Assembly (NCBI RefSeq): GCF_030503855.1
Contig: NZ_CP129971.1
Coordinates: 3,844,001-3,908,000, forward strand
Reading direction: 5' to 3'
Origin: Marivirga salinae
GTDB lineage: Bacteria; Bacteroidota; Bacteroidia; Cytophagales; Cyclobacteriaceae
DNA: 64,000 nucleotides
A program made the position numbers and the translations under genes. The notes beneath the pieces were generated by a model. The model did not search any database and had not been told where the DNA came from. It saw only the letters and a list, made by a program, of their open reading frames with translations. This document shows, piece after piece, positions 18,141-26,344 of this stretch; the first letter of the stretch is position 1, and every line of letters starts with the position of its first letter.

Positions 18141-18962
18141 TTATACTTTTTGTTTTCCTTCTTCAATAGCCAACAAATTCTTCACTTGCTGGGAAAAACG
18201 CTGACAAGCTTTGCCTGGCTCACTGCTTTTCATAAATGAAGTTCCAATTAAAAAGCCATCAAATCCTGCATTTTTCATTGCCACTACATCCTCAGGTGTT
18301 TTCAAACCACTTTCCGCAATTTTTGGCACTCCGGCTGGTAATTGATTGGCTAGCTTCTTTGCTACTTCTAAATCTGTATTAAAGCTTTTCAAATCACGAC
18401 TATTGATTCCCACTAAGTCAACATAATTACCATAATGTGAATCTAATTCTTCCTGGTTGTGAACTTCCAATAAAACCTCCATTCCCAATTCATGCGCTAA
18501 TGAAGCCAGATCCTGACATAATGATTTATCGATCATAGCTGCAATCAATAAAATTGCATCGGCTCCATGTGCTTTGGCTTCATAAACTTGATAAGGATCT
18601 AACATAAAATCCTTGCGAAGAATTGGGCAATAGTTGAATTTTCTGGCTACTTCTAAGTCTTTTAAGCTTCCGCCAAATGAAGGTTCATCTGTCAAAACAG
18701 ACAATGCACTAGCCCCACTTTGCATATAGCCAATAGAAACTTCCTCTACTGAAATATGCGAATTAATCTTTCCTTCTGAAGGCGATTTCCTCTTTATCTC
18801 CGCTATAATCCCTGTTTTCGTTTCGTCCATCACATAGGATTTCAAACTGACTGGCTTTGATTTATAATAAAGCTTCTGCTTCAAAAATTCAACTGGGAAT
18901 AACTTTTGACGCTCTGCTACTTCTGCTTTTTTATATTCTGCTATTTCTTGTAGTATATTCAT
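18141..18962 (-). CDS. trpC: Indole-3-glycerol phosphate synthase
   Basis: 273-residue TIM barrel with GIIAEIKRKSPSEGKI (catalytic Lys), LSVLTDEPSFGGS, PILRKDFMLDPYQV (Lys), ADAILLIAAM, LVGINSRDLKSF and KIAESGLKTPEDV. It closes the indole ring from CdRP. Normal length. The 183-nt gap to trpD holds low-complexity pyrimidine-rich repeats. Confidence 0.96.
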   Translation of the reverse strand: MNILQEIAEYKKAEVAERQKLFPVEFLKQKLYYKSKPVSLKSYVMDETKTGIIAEIKRKSPSEGKINSHISVEEVSIGYMQSGASALSVLTDEPSFGGSLKDLEVARKFNYCPILRKDFMLDPYQVYEAKAHGADAILLIAAMIDKSLCQDLASLAHELGMEVLLEVHNQEELDSHYGNYVDLVGINSRDLKSFNTDLEVAKKLANQLPAGVPKIAESGLKTPEDVVAMKNAGFDGFLIGTSFMKSSEPGKACQRFSQQVKNLLAIEEGKQKV

Positions 18963-19086
18963 TTCTTTTATTTAAGTATTAAGTTTTAGGTTTTAAGTAA
19001 TATGTAGAGGTATCAAACTTCTAACTTCATACTTCCCACTTTTATATTTCAACCTTATTTCTAATTATTTCATTTTAAACCTATAT

Positions 19087-19113
19087 CCGGTCTGACCTTC
19101 GGTACTGACCTAA
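19087..19113. repeat. 27-bp dispersed repeat, copy 1
   Basis: Begins CCGGTCTGACC and ends TACTGACCTAA; identical to 20244-20270 and 49703-49729. It can fold as GGTC/GACC plus ACC-TTC-GGT. Flanked by CTTCTAAC/CTTCCCAC-type pyrimidine-rich repeats. Confidence 0.8.
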
Positions 19114-19145
19114 ACTTCCATCTTCCCACTTCTAACTCCTAACTT

Positions 19146-20132
19146 TTACCCCAACAACTTTTTAAAAACCCCATAGGCTTTTCCCGACTCAATGGCTTCT
19201 TTTGCTGCTTCAGTTGCATCTTGCAGGCTATTATATTTTCCTGCTGCTTGTAATGCTAACGCGCTATTGGCATAAACCACAGAATTTTGAGCTTTTGTTC
19301 CTTCTCCTTTTAAAATATCAGTGAAGATTTTAGCTGCTTCTTCTATGGTTTCACCCCCATGAATCTCTTCTGCCTTGATTTGTTCCAAACCAAAATCGGT
19401 TGGTTTTAAGATTTGCTCTCCTCTAGAAGAAAACACTTTGGTTTCTCCTGTTAGAGAACATTCGTCATATCCTTCTAAATCATAAACCACACTGTATTGT
19501 GTATCTGATTCCTGAAATAAGTAAGAATAAATTCGTGCTAATTCATGACTAAAAACTCCTGCCATTTGTTTTTTGGGTAAAGCTGGATTTACTAAAGGAC
19601 CCAACATGTTAAAGAAGGTTTTAACTCCAAGCTCTTTACGAATAGGCCCCACAAATCGCATAGCAGGATGAAATTTTGGTGCATGCAAAAAGCAAATTCC
19701 ACTTTCCTCTAATTGCTTTTCTAATTCAGATTGCTCATTAGTAAATTCATAGCCAAAGTGCTCTAGCAAATTCGAACTTCCGCATTTGGAGGAAACTCCA
19801 TAATTACCGTGCTTCACCACATTTTGTCCGCAAGCTGCTACTACAAATGCAGACATGGTACTTATATTAAAGGTGTTTTTCCCATCTCCGCCAGTACCGC
19901 ATAGATCCATACCATCATAAGTAGATAAATCAATTGGCACTCGTAATTCCATTAATCCATCGCGAAAACCCGCTAATTCCTCCACCGTCACTGGACGAAT
20001 CATGAAGAGGGTCATAAAAGCCGCCAATTCTGAATTATTAAACTCGCCCTGACCAATACGTAAGAAAATAGCCTTAGCTTCTTCCTTAGTCAAAGTATTG
20101 TATTGTGATAATCTATTTATTAGTTCTTTCAT
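19146..20132 (-). CDS. trpD: Anthranilate phosphoribosyltransferase
   Basis: 328 residues with the glycine-rich PRPP loop DLCGTGGDGKNTFNIST, VKHGNYGVSSKCGSSNLLEH and FNMLGPLVNP, the standard TrpD motifs. It transfers phosphoribose from PRPP to anthranilate. TrpD is not fused to TrpG here. The gene is separated from trpG by 177 nt of repeat-rich spacer. Confidence 0.96.
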   Translation of the reverse strand: MKELINRLSQYNTLTKEEAKAIFLRIGQGEFNNSELAAFMTLFMIRPVTVEELAGFRDGLMELRVPIDLSTYDGMDLCGTGGDGKNTFNISTMSAFVVAACGQNVVKHGNYGVSSKCGSSNLLEHFGYEFTNEQSELEKQLEESGICFLHAPKFHPAMRFVGPIRKELGVKTFFNMLGPLVNPALPKKQMAGVFSHELARIYSYLFQESDTQYSVVYDLEGYDECSLTGETKVFSSRGEQILKPTDFGLEQIKAEEIHGGETIEEAAKIFTDILKGEGTKAQNSVVYANSALALQAAGKYNSLQDATEAAKEAIESGKAYGVFKKLLG

Positions 20133-20243
20133 TCTTTTTTAGTCTTAAGTTCTAAGTATTAGGTTATATGTTTTTAGAATCGAGAAAAACTTCATACTTC
20201 GATCTTCCTACTTCTAACTACCTATTCCAATTTAAAGCTAACT

Positions 20244-20270
20244 CCGGTCTGACCTTCGGTACTGACCTAA
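20244..20270. repeat. 27-bp dispersed repeat, copy 2
   Basis: Identical 27 bp to the copies at 19087 and 49703, in the trpG-trpD spacer, again inside CTTCTAAC-type low-complexity sequence. Confidence 0.8.
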
Positions 20271-20309
20271 TCATTCTTCATCCAACATCCTTCTCCCTAC
20301 TTCCCACTT

Positions 20310-20885
20310 CTAACTTCCAACTCCCACTATCCAATTCCTCAACATCCTTCCACCTTCTGGCGTCATCACCGATTCTGGATGAAACTGCAAGCCACAGACA
20401 TCATATTCTTTATGCTGCACTGCCATGATTTGGCCATCATCTGAGCGAGCTAAAATCTCCAAATCTTTAGGGAAATCCACCTCATCTATCACCCAAGAAT
20501 GATATCTTCCTATGCTGATTTCTTTATTTACTCCTTTAAATAAATAATGATCATTTAGAATTGCCTTACTTTGAATACCATGCATAACAGGCTGTATGTT
20601 CAAAAGTTTACCACCAAAAGCTTGCCCTATCGCTTGATGTCCTAGGCAAATACCCAAGATTGGCTTTTCAGAAGCATATCTTTTAATTAAATCCAACATG
20701 ATCCCTGCATTTTCGGGAACACTCGGGCCTGGGGAAAGCAAAATTTTGTCATATTGAGCCACTTCCTCTACTGTAATCTTATCATTTCTGATGACATCAA
20801 TTTCCACATCAAGATTTTGCTGTCTGATGACCTCCACCAAATTGTAAGTGAAGGAATCGTAATTATCGAGTAATAATATCTTCAT
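20310..20885 (-). CDS. trpG: Anthranilate synthase glutamine amidotransferase subunit
   Basis: 191-residue class I glutamine amidotransferase: LLLDNYDSFTYNL, the oxyanion SPGPSVPENAG, the nucleophile in PILGICLGHQAIGQAFGG and the His/Glu of LQFHPESVMTPEG. It supplies ammonia to TrpE; PabA-like dual use with aminodeoxychorismate synthase is possible. It starts 9 nt after the trpE stop, so the two are tightly coupled. Confidence 0.95.
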   Translation of the reverse strand: MKILLLDNYDSFTYNLVEVIRQQNLDVEIDVIRNDKITVEEVAQYDKILLSPGPSVPENAGIMLDLIKRYASEKPILGICLGHQAIGQAFGGKLLNIQPVMHGIQSKAILNDHYLFKGVNKEISIGRYHSWVIDEVDFPKDLEILARSDDGQIMAVQHKEYDVCGLQFHPESVMTPEGGRMLRNWIVGVGS

Positions 20886-20894
20886 TTCCCTTGC

Positions 20895-22307
20895 TTAGTT
20901 TTGGTGTTGATCAAATAAATGTTCTGCTTTTTCCATGGCTTTTCGCAAGGCAAAAAGTTTGTTATGCACTTCTTGTAATTCACTATCAGGGTTAGATAAA
21001 GCCACAATCCCAGCACCGGCTCGGTAGTTTAACTTATTGCCTTTGCTGACAAATGAGCGGATCACAATGGCATGATTTAAGTTTCCGTTCAAGCCAATTA
21101 AGCCAACTGCCCCACCGTATAAGCCTCTCCCAGTAGGTTCATATTTATTGATTAATTCCAAGGCTTTGTATTTTGGTGCTCCGCTCAACGTTCCTGCAGG
21201 AAAAGTGTCTGCCAATAATTTTACGGCTGATTTTTCCGGCACATCTGCTGTAACCTTACTCACTAAGTGAATCACATGAGAATAGAATTGAATTTCTTTG
21301 TAAACCTCCACTTTTACATTCTTTCCATGTTTTGATAAATCATTTCGACCTAAATCTACCAACATGGTATGCTCAGCATTTTCTTTTTCGTCATTCAGTA
21401 ATTCTTCTGCCAATTTAGCATCTGCCTGATCATCTCCACTTCTTCTGTAAGTTCCTGCTATTGGGTTCACATAGGCTTTATTACCTTTCACTCCAACCTG
21501 AGCTTCGGGTGAGGAACCGAATAACTTATAATCGCCATAATCGAAATAAAATAAATAAGGAGATGGATTTAATGATCGTAAAGCACGATATACTGTAAAT
21601 TCATCTCCTTTAAATTGCTGTGAAAAAGCTCGAGAGAGCACCATTTGAAAAACATCTCCTATTTGGGCATGCTCTATTCCTTTATTGATGATTTCTAAGA
21701 ATTCTTCATCCGTCATATTGGTTTCTTCCTCTCCAACTTTCTTGAACTGAAATTGAGGAACCGAACGATTTAAAATCACTTGAACCAAATCATCACGATC
21801 AAAATCATATGTTTTCCCTAGCTGGTGTTCAAAAACATGCAACTCATCTTTAAAATGATCAAAAACTAAAACGAATCTGTAGAAATGATAGCGGAGGAAT
21901 GGAATATCTTCCTGCACTTTTTCAAAATGGATGTCTTCAAAATACTGAACGCCATCGAAACCTGTTGCTCCGAAAAAACCACTTTCTTCAAAATCCTCTT
22001 GAGGAAATAAATCATCTGCCTCAAATTGATTAATGAAGGATTGCAGTTTTGAGGGCAAATCTAATTTACTATCCAGTTTTTCAGTATTGCTAACTCCTTC
22101 AATCTCGGTATAAAAAGAATCCTCTGTAGCTTTTACTTCAGCTATGGACTGCACTCCTATGTATGAAAAACTATTTCTTCTAGTATGATAGTCAGAGCTT
22201 TCCATTAAGAATGTATGAGGAAATTGATCCCTCAATCTGAGGTAAAGCGCTACCGGAGTGAATGAATCTGCCGGAAGTGTAATGTGTTGCTTTTTGATTT
22301 TGGTCAT
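20895..22307 (-). CDS. trpE: Anthranilate synthase component I
   Basis: 470 residues. The N-terminal regulatory part carries FLMESSDYH, equivalent to the Trp-feedback LLES site, and NSFSYIGV. The chorismate-binding core has FQMVLSRAFSQQF, PYLFYFDYG, GSSPEA, PIAGTYRRS, LVDLGRNDLSKHG, TFPAGTLSGAPKYKALELI and the IRSFV/YRAGAGIV end. It makes anthranilate from chorismate and TrpG-derived ammonia. It is the first structural gene of the operon, behind the tandem attenuator at 22438-22687. Confidence 0.96.
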   Translation of the reverse strand: MTKIKKQHITLPADSFTPVALYLRLRDQFPHTFLMESSDYHTRRNSFSYIGVQSIAEVKATEDSFYTEIEGVSNTEKLDSKLDLPSKLQSFINQFEADDLFPQEDFEESGFFGATGFDGVQYFEDIHFEKVQEDIPFLRYHFYRFVLVFDHFKDELHVFEHQLGKTYDFDRDDLVQVILNRSVPQFQFKKVGEEETNMTDEEFLEIINKGIEHAQIGDVFQMVLSRAFSQQFKGDEFTVYRALRSLNPSPYLFYFDYGDYKLFGSSPEAQVGVKGNKAYVNPIAGTYRRSGDDQADAKLAEELLNDEKENAEHTMLVDLGRNDLSKHGKNVKVEVYKEIQFYSHVIHLVSKVTADVPEKSAVKLLADTFPAGTLSGAPKYKALELINKYEPTGRGLYGGAVGLIGLNGNLNHAIVIRSFVSKGNKLNYRAGAGIVALSNPDSELQEVHNKLFALRKAMEKAEHLFDQHQN

Positions 22308-22334
22308 CTTTTAATTCAATTAATTTTATTTCAG

Positions 22335-22420
22335 AACCTGTCAGGTTTCTCCTAAACAGATTTAATGCTAATTTTTCACTTTTTGATTCCTAATGTTCCC
22401 CATTAAACCTGACAGGTTTA
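22335..22420. repeat. Pair of AACCTGWCAGGTT palindromes
   Basis: 22335-22347 (AACCTGTCAGGTT) and 22404-22420 (TAAACCTGACAGGTTTA) are near-identical palindromes 69 nt apart between the second attenuator hairpin and the trpE ATG. They may be the ends of an 86-bp element or protein-binding sites. Confidence 0.7.
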
Positions 22421-22437
22421 GTCAGAAAACAACTCAT

Positions 22438-22473
22438 AAAAAAAGGCTTACCGAATGATCGGTAAGCCTTTTT
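22438..22473 (-). terminator. trp attenuator terminator 2
   Basis: On the minus strand AAAAGGCTTACCGA / TCGGTAAGCCTTTT is a perfect 14-bp stem with a TCAT loop, followed by a run of seven U. It lies after leader peptide 2 and before trpE. Its loop and 3' arm (22450-22458) can instead pair with 22501-22509 at the leader peptide stop codon. Confidence 0.85.
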
Positions 22474-22500
22474 GTTCGCAATTAAGCATGGCATATCCCT

Positions 22501-22566
22501 TCATCCGGTTTTAGATGTTTTCTTGTGCCACCACCATGCGTTATTTAATTTATTGATCATTTTCAT
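22501..22566 (-). CDS. trp leader peptide 2 (three consecutive Trp codons)
   Basis: A 21-residue ORF starting MKMINKLNNAWWWHKK, with TGG TGG TGG at codons 11-13, ending at TGA (22501). Three adjacent Trp codons in a short ORF directly before a U-tailed hairpin and trpE is the classic attenuator design. The last three codons (ACC GGA TGA) are the left arm of a 9-bp antiterminator with 22450-22458; it starts 18 nt after the last Trp codon, so a stalled ribosome leaves it free while one at the stop codon covers it. Too short for routine gene calling. Confidence 0.85.
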   Translation of the reverse strand: MKMINKLNNAWWWHKKTSKTG

Positions 22567-22578
22567 TAATTCTAAGTC

Positions 22579-22609
22579 AAAAAAAAACCTCACTTGACAG
22601 CGAGGTTTT
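22579..22609 (-). terminator. trp attenuator terminator 1
   Basis: On the minus strand AAAACCTCGC / GTGAGGTTTT forms a 10-bp stem (one G-U) with a 6-nt loop and a run of nine U. It lies between leader peptide 1 and leader peptide 2. GCTGTC in its 5' arm and loop (22596-22601) is complementary to GACAGC at 22629-22634 just after the leader 1 stop. Confidence 0.82.
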
Positions 22610-22636
22610 GAATATTTTATATACCAATGCTGTCTT

Positions 22637-22687
22637 CTAACTATTAGAAGTCCACCACCAGTTGATATTTGTATTTCTGTTTTGCAT
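22637..22687 (-). CDS. trp leader peptide 1 (three consecutive Trp codons)
   Basis: A 16-residue ORF, MQNRNTNINWWWTSNS, with TGG TGG TGG at codons 10-12 and stop TAG at 22637. It is followed at once by GACAGC, the antiterminator arm, 17 nt after the last Trp codon, the same geometry as in leader 2. CTTCTAA-TAG-TTAGAAG can also form a 7-bp hairpin over the last codons. A promoter element ends 5 nt before its ATG, so the mRNA may be nearly leaderless. Confidence 0.85.
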   Translation of the reverse strand: MQNRNTNINWWWTSNS

Positions 22688-22692
22688 TTGCA

Positions 22693-22723
22693 CAAATGTA
22701 AACGGCAAATTCAAATAAGCAAA
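22693..22723 (-). promoter_or_regulatory. trp operon promoter
   Basis: On the minus strand TTTG (22723-22720), a 19-nt spacer and TACATTTG (22700-22693) match the Bacteroidota TTTG-N19-TAnnTTTG consensus exactly. It starts right after the THX stop codon and ends 5 nt before leader peptide 1. Confidence 0.75.
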
Positions 22724-22724
22724 A

Positions 22725-22949
22725 TTATTTATCAGCTTTTTCTGTTTTTTTCTTTGCAGTTGTTTTTTTAGCTGTAGAAGTCTTCTTAGCAGTACTTGCC
22801 TTTTTATCAGGTTCAGCCTTTTTTTCTGCTTTTGGTTTTGCAGTTGTAGTTGCTGAATTATCAGAAGAGGCATTTGGTCTTGGCCTTGTATTTCCATAAC
22901 TCCCTTTCCAGATTTTACCCTTTTTCGATTTTTTATCTCCTTTTCCCAT
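22725..22949 (-). CDS. 30S ribosomal protein THX-like
   Basis: 74 residues. The first 25 (MGKGDKKSKKGKIWKGSYGN, then TRPRPN) match ribosomal protein THX, a small basic protein of the 30S head. The remaining 45 residues are a low-complexity Lys/Ala/Thr tail (AKKTSTAKKTTAKKK), like histone-H1-type tails that often extend Bacteroidota proteins of this family. Trp operon promoter follows without a separate terminator. Confidence 0.82.
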   Translation of the reverse strand: MGKGDKKSKKGKIWKGSYGNTRPRPNASSDNSATTTAKPKAEKKAEPDKKASTAKKTSTAKKTTAKKKTEKADK

Positions 22950-23088
22950 AATGTTATACTTTTTGTTTCAATTAATCTCAATATAATTAAATAAGAATAA
23001 TTAAACTATTTTAATAAAATTTTATAATTCTTGTTCCCAATATAAATACTTATGCTAACTTGATGAGCAAACATATATTTTATTCAAT

Positions 23089-24060
23089 TTGGAACTATTA
23101 CTGGATACGGCATTAATAATATTAGGATTTATATTATTAATTAAAGGGGCTGATTTCATGGTAAGCGGGGCTTCTTCTTTTGCCAAAAGATTTAATGTAT
23201 CAGAAATTGCAATCGGCTTAACAATAGTAGCCATGGGGACTTCTGCACCAGAATTGGTGGTTAATTTAGTTTCTGGTGCCCAGGGTTTAGATGATGCAGT
23301 TTTTGGGAATTTGATAGGCAGTAATATTTTCAATTTATTTTTAATATTAGGTATTGCAGGCACTATTCGTCCATTAGTTGTTCAATCAGAAACCGTCTGG
23401 AAAGAAATTCCATTCAGCATGGGAATAGTCATAGTATTATTCATATTAGTGAATGATTCTTTTTTCTTTGGAAGTGAAGAAAACACATCCGGACTTGTGG
23501 ATGGCTTTATTCTATTATTACTATTTGTATCTTTCATTTATTACGTTTTCTACAACGTTAAAAATAATAATCACATAATTGATGTGCCAGATGAAATTCC
23601 TGTTCACAACAATTGGATTACTTTATTAATGATTTTAGGAGGTATAACAGGATTGGTTTTAGGCGGGAAATTAGTAGTTGACAATGCCGTAGATATCGCT
23701 AGAAGCTTTAATTTGAGTGAGAAACTAATTGGGTTAACTATTTTGGCTGCCGGAACTTCTTTACCAGAATTAGCTACTAGTGCTGTAGCGGCTTACCGTA
23801 ACAGAGCGGATATAGCAATTGGAAATGTAATAGGTTCTAACATTTTTAATTTAACCTTTATTTTAGGCATAAATTCAGTTGTTAATCCTTTGGTTTTTAA
23901 TACTGAAATGAATTTTGATTTCTATGTATTGATAGGTGGTTCTATTCTCCTTTTCATATTCATGTTCACCTTAAAAAGCAAAAAGCTTGATAGATGGGAA
24001 GCCATACTATTTCTAGCTACTTTCCTAGCTTATATGACCTACATTTTCATCAGAAAATAA
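23089..24060 (+). CDS. Calcium/sodium antiporter, CaCA family (YrbG-like)
   Basis: 323 residues, about ten membrane helices in two inverted halves. The alpha repeats are clear: IGLTIVAMGTSAPELVVNLV (about 42-61) and IGLTILAAGTSLPELATSAV, each with the GT(S)xPE ion-binding motif and NLIGSNIFNLFLILG / NVIGSNIFNLTFILG partners. The start is a TTG at 23089; no in-frame ATG gives a full first helix. It exports Ca2+ in exchange for Na+ or H+. Confidence 0.92.
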   Translation: MELLLDTALIILGFILLIKGADFMVSGASSFAKRFNVSEIAIGLTIVAMGTSAPELVVNLVSGAQGLDDAVFGNLIGSNIFNLFLILGIAGTIRPLVVQSETVWKEIPFSMGIVIVLFILVNDSFFFGSEENTSGLVDGFILLLLFVSFIYYVFYNVKNNNHIIDVPDEIPVHNNWITLLMILGGITGLVLGGKLVVDNAVDIARSFNLSEKLIGLTILAAGTSLPELATSAVAAYRNRADIAIGNVIGSNIFNLTFILGINSVVNPLVFNTEMNFDFYVLIGGSILLFIFMFTLKSKKLDRWEAILFLATFLAYMTYIFIRK

Positions 24061-24181
24061 TGGTTAATACCCCCTGACTATCAACAACTTAATATTTATT
24101 TTATTTTATCTTAAAAATAAATTACTTAAAAGAAACTAATCTGAATAACCAGCGTTATCGAATCAGTTTTGAACTACTAAT

Positions 24182-24883
24182 TTGAAAAATAAAGCACTCC
24201 AACTGGACATTTCCAGACAACCCAATGACAGCACTTGTGGACCTACAAGTTTACATGCTGTCTATAACTTTTTTAATGAGGAAATAAGCCTTGAAGAAGT
24301 CATAAAATCCATTGAATATTTGGATGGTGGCGGAACACTAGCGGTAATGTTAGGAATTGATGCCTTAAAAAAGGGCTTTCAAGCAGAGATTATAACATTC
24401 AATTTGAAAGTATTTGATCCTAGTTGGTTTCAAGATGACAATATTAACTTAATAGAAAAGTTAAAAGAACAGCTAAGGTTTAAAAAGACTCCCAAATTTA
24501 AGCAAGCCTCCTTAGCTTATATTCAATTTTTGGAAAAGGGTGGGAAAATTACTTATAAGACCTTAAACAAAAATTTATTACAGTCTTATTTGATTCAAGA
24601 CATCCCAATATTAACTGGATTGAGTGCAACCTATCTCTACAATGAGAAAAGGGAATTTGGAGAAGGACCGGTACTTTATGATGACATTAAAGGTCAGCCA
24701 TCCGGTCATTTTGTAGTGTTGAGTGGCATTAATTATGAAAATAGCAGTGTTCAAGTAGCTGATCCATTACACGGAAATCCTTTTGATTCACAATTATACT
24801 CAGTAGATATTGATCACCTTATTTGCGCCATACTTTTAGGAGTAATCACCTATGATGCAAATTTATTAATTATAAATAAATGA
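24182..24883 (+). CDS. C39-like / papain-fold peptidase of amidoligase cluster
   Basis: 233 residues from a TTG start at 24182; the catalytic region follows too closely for a later start. The nucleophile is in NDSTCGPTSLHAVYNFF (about residue 19), the His in PSGHFVVLSGINY (about 179) and an Asp in VQVADPLHGNP. No signal peptide, so it acts in the cytoplasm, perhaps on the product of the next two genes, as hydrolase or transpeptidase. It overlaps the RimK-like gene by 4 nt (ATGA). Family assignment to peptidase C39-like is from motifs. Confidence 0.75.
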   Translation: MKNKALQLDISRQPNDSTCGPTSLHAVYNFFNEEISLEEVIKSIEYLDGGGTLAVMLGIDALKKGFQAEIITFNLKVFDPSWFQDDNINLIEKLKEQLRFKKTPKFKQASLAYIQFLEKGGKITYKTLNKNLLQSYLIQDIPILTGLSATYLYNEKREFGEGPVLYDDIKGQPSGHFVVLSGINYENSSVQVADPLHGNPFDSQLYSVDIDHLICAILLGVITYDANLLIINK

Positions 24884-26343
24884 AGATTATTATAACCGTC
24901 ACTAGCCTAAAAGATTGGGATTTTGACATCCAAGATGTAGAAGTTGTCACGGGTAAGCAGTACCTGACCAATCCTGTTTATTCTAACTTAAAAAATGCTA
25001 GGGTTTTTAACCTTTGCAGAGATTACAAATATCAAAACACAGGTTATTATGTATCCTTATTGGCTGCTGCCAGAAAGCATAAAGCCGTTCCGAGTATTAA
25101 TACCATTCAGGAAATGAAGACCCTCTCTGTTGTGAAAATATTGTCAACAGAATTAGATTCTTTAATCCAAAAGTCACTTAAAGATATAAAATCAGAAAAA
25201 TTTATTTTAAGTATCTATTTTGGGAAAAATCTTTCCAAGAAATATGATGCATTAAGCGTACAATTATTTAACCTATTTCAGTCACCCTTTATTCGCGCCC
25301 ATTTCACATTAAGAGATGGTAAATGGGCCATTCAGAATATTTCACCCATTGCATCTGGTGATATACCTGAAGACCATCAAGATTTTGTGCAAGACGCAAC
25401 CAAGAAATACTTTGAAGCCAAAAAATTCAGCGTACCTGAACGAACAACTGCTGCTTATTCAATGGGCATTTTATGGGATCCCTTGGAGAAAACAGCACCC
25501 AGTTCAGAAAAGACTTTGCAAAAATTCATCAAAGCAGCTAATCAAAAAGGGATTCAGGCTAACTTAATTACCAAAGATGATTACAGTACCCTTTCTTCCT
25601 ATGATGCTTTGTTCATTAGAGAAACAACAGCCGTAAACCATCATACTTTCCGCTTTGCCCAACGTGCAAAAGCGGAAGGATTAGTGGTGGTTGATGATCC
25701 TGAAAGCATTATAAAATGTAGCAATAAAGTCTATTTGGCTGAGCTGTTGAAAATGCACCAAATTGATGCACCTGAAACTATGATTATCCATAAAGAAAAC
25801 ATCAATATTGCACCTGATGTTTTAGGCTTCCCTATCATTTTGAAACAACCCGATAGCGCTTTCAGCCAAGGCGTGAGCAAAGCTGAAAATATGGTCGAAT
25901 ACAAAAAGAAGGTAGCTGATTTGTTGGAGAAATCTGATCTAATTGTTGGGCAACAGTTTTTGCAAACGGATTTTGACTGGAGAGTAGGCGTCTTCAATGG
26001 TGAGGCAATATATGCTTGCAAATACTATATGAGTAAGCAACATTGGCAAATTGTTAACTGGAATAAAAACGGGCAATACGGAAAGGTAGAGACTATGCCT
26101 GTGGAATTAGCGCCACCTGCTTTAATTAAGACAGCCGAAAAACTTTCCAAACTAATTGGAGAAAGTCTTTACGGAGTGGATATCAAACAGAAAGGCAATA
26201 AGTTTTTTGTAATTGAAATCAATGACAATCCTAATATAGATACAGGCGTGGAAGATGCTGTGCTGAAGGATAAATTATATAGTAAAATGATGGATGTGTT
26301 TTTAAGCCGCATCCAAAAATCTAAACAAGTGGTACTAATTTAA
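24880..26343 (+). CDS. RimK-like ATP-grasp ligase with RLAN N-terminal domain
   Basis: 487 residues. Residues 1-200 look like the RimK-like ATP-grasp N-terminal (RLAN) domain. The ATP-grasp part shows VYLAELLKMHQIDAPETMII, ILKQPDSAFSQGVSKAEN (Lys and Gly-rich loop), ESLYGVDIKQKGNKFFVIEI and INDNPNID (Mg2+-binding Glu/Asn). It should link an amino acid, typically glutamate, to a carboxylate using ATP. It shares an operon with a GCS2 ligase and a peptidase, a set known from comparative genomics of amidoligases. Confidence 0.85.
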   Translation: MKIIITVTSLKDWDFDIQDVEVVTGKQYLTNPVYSNLKNARVFNLCRDYKYQNTGYYVSLLAAARKHKAVPSINTIQEMKTLSVVKILSTELDSLIQKSLKDIKSEKFILSIYFGKNLSKKYDALSVQLFNLFQSPFIRAHFTLRDGKWAIQNISPIASGDIPEDHQDFVQDATKKYFEAKKFSVPERTTAAYSMGILWDPLEKTAPSSEKTLQKFIKAANQKGIQANLITKDDYSTLSSYDALFIRETTAVNHHTFRFAQRAKAEGLVVVDDPESIIKCSNKVYLAELLKMHQIDAPETMIIHKENINIAPDVLGFPIILKQPDSAFSQGVSKAENMVEYKKKVADLLEKSDLIVGQQFLQTDFDWRVGVFNGEAIYACKYYMSKQHWQIVNWNKNGQYGKVETMPVELAPPALIKTAEKLSKLIGESLYGVDIKQKGNKFFVIEINDNPNIDTGVEDAVLKDKLYSKMMDVFLSRIQKSKQVVLI

Positions 26344-26344
26344 T

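Noticed and set aside
20168..20428. Plus-strand 86-codon ORF in the trpG-trpD spacer
   Set aside because: Made of pyrimidine-rich repeats and the antisense of trpG.
22637..22981. 114-residue minus-strand ORF spanning the THX gene
   Set aside because: Low-complexity frame over the THX gene; only its last 16 codons (leader peptide 1) are credible.
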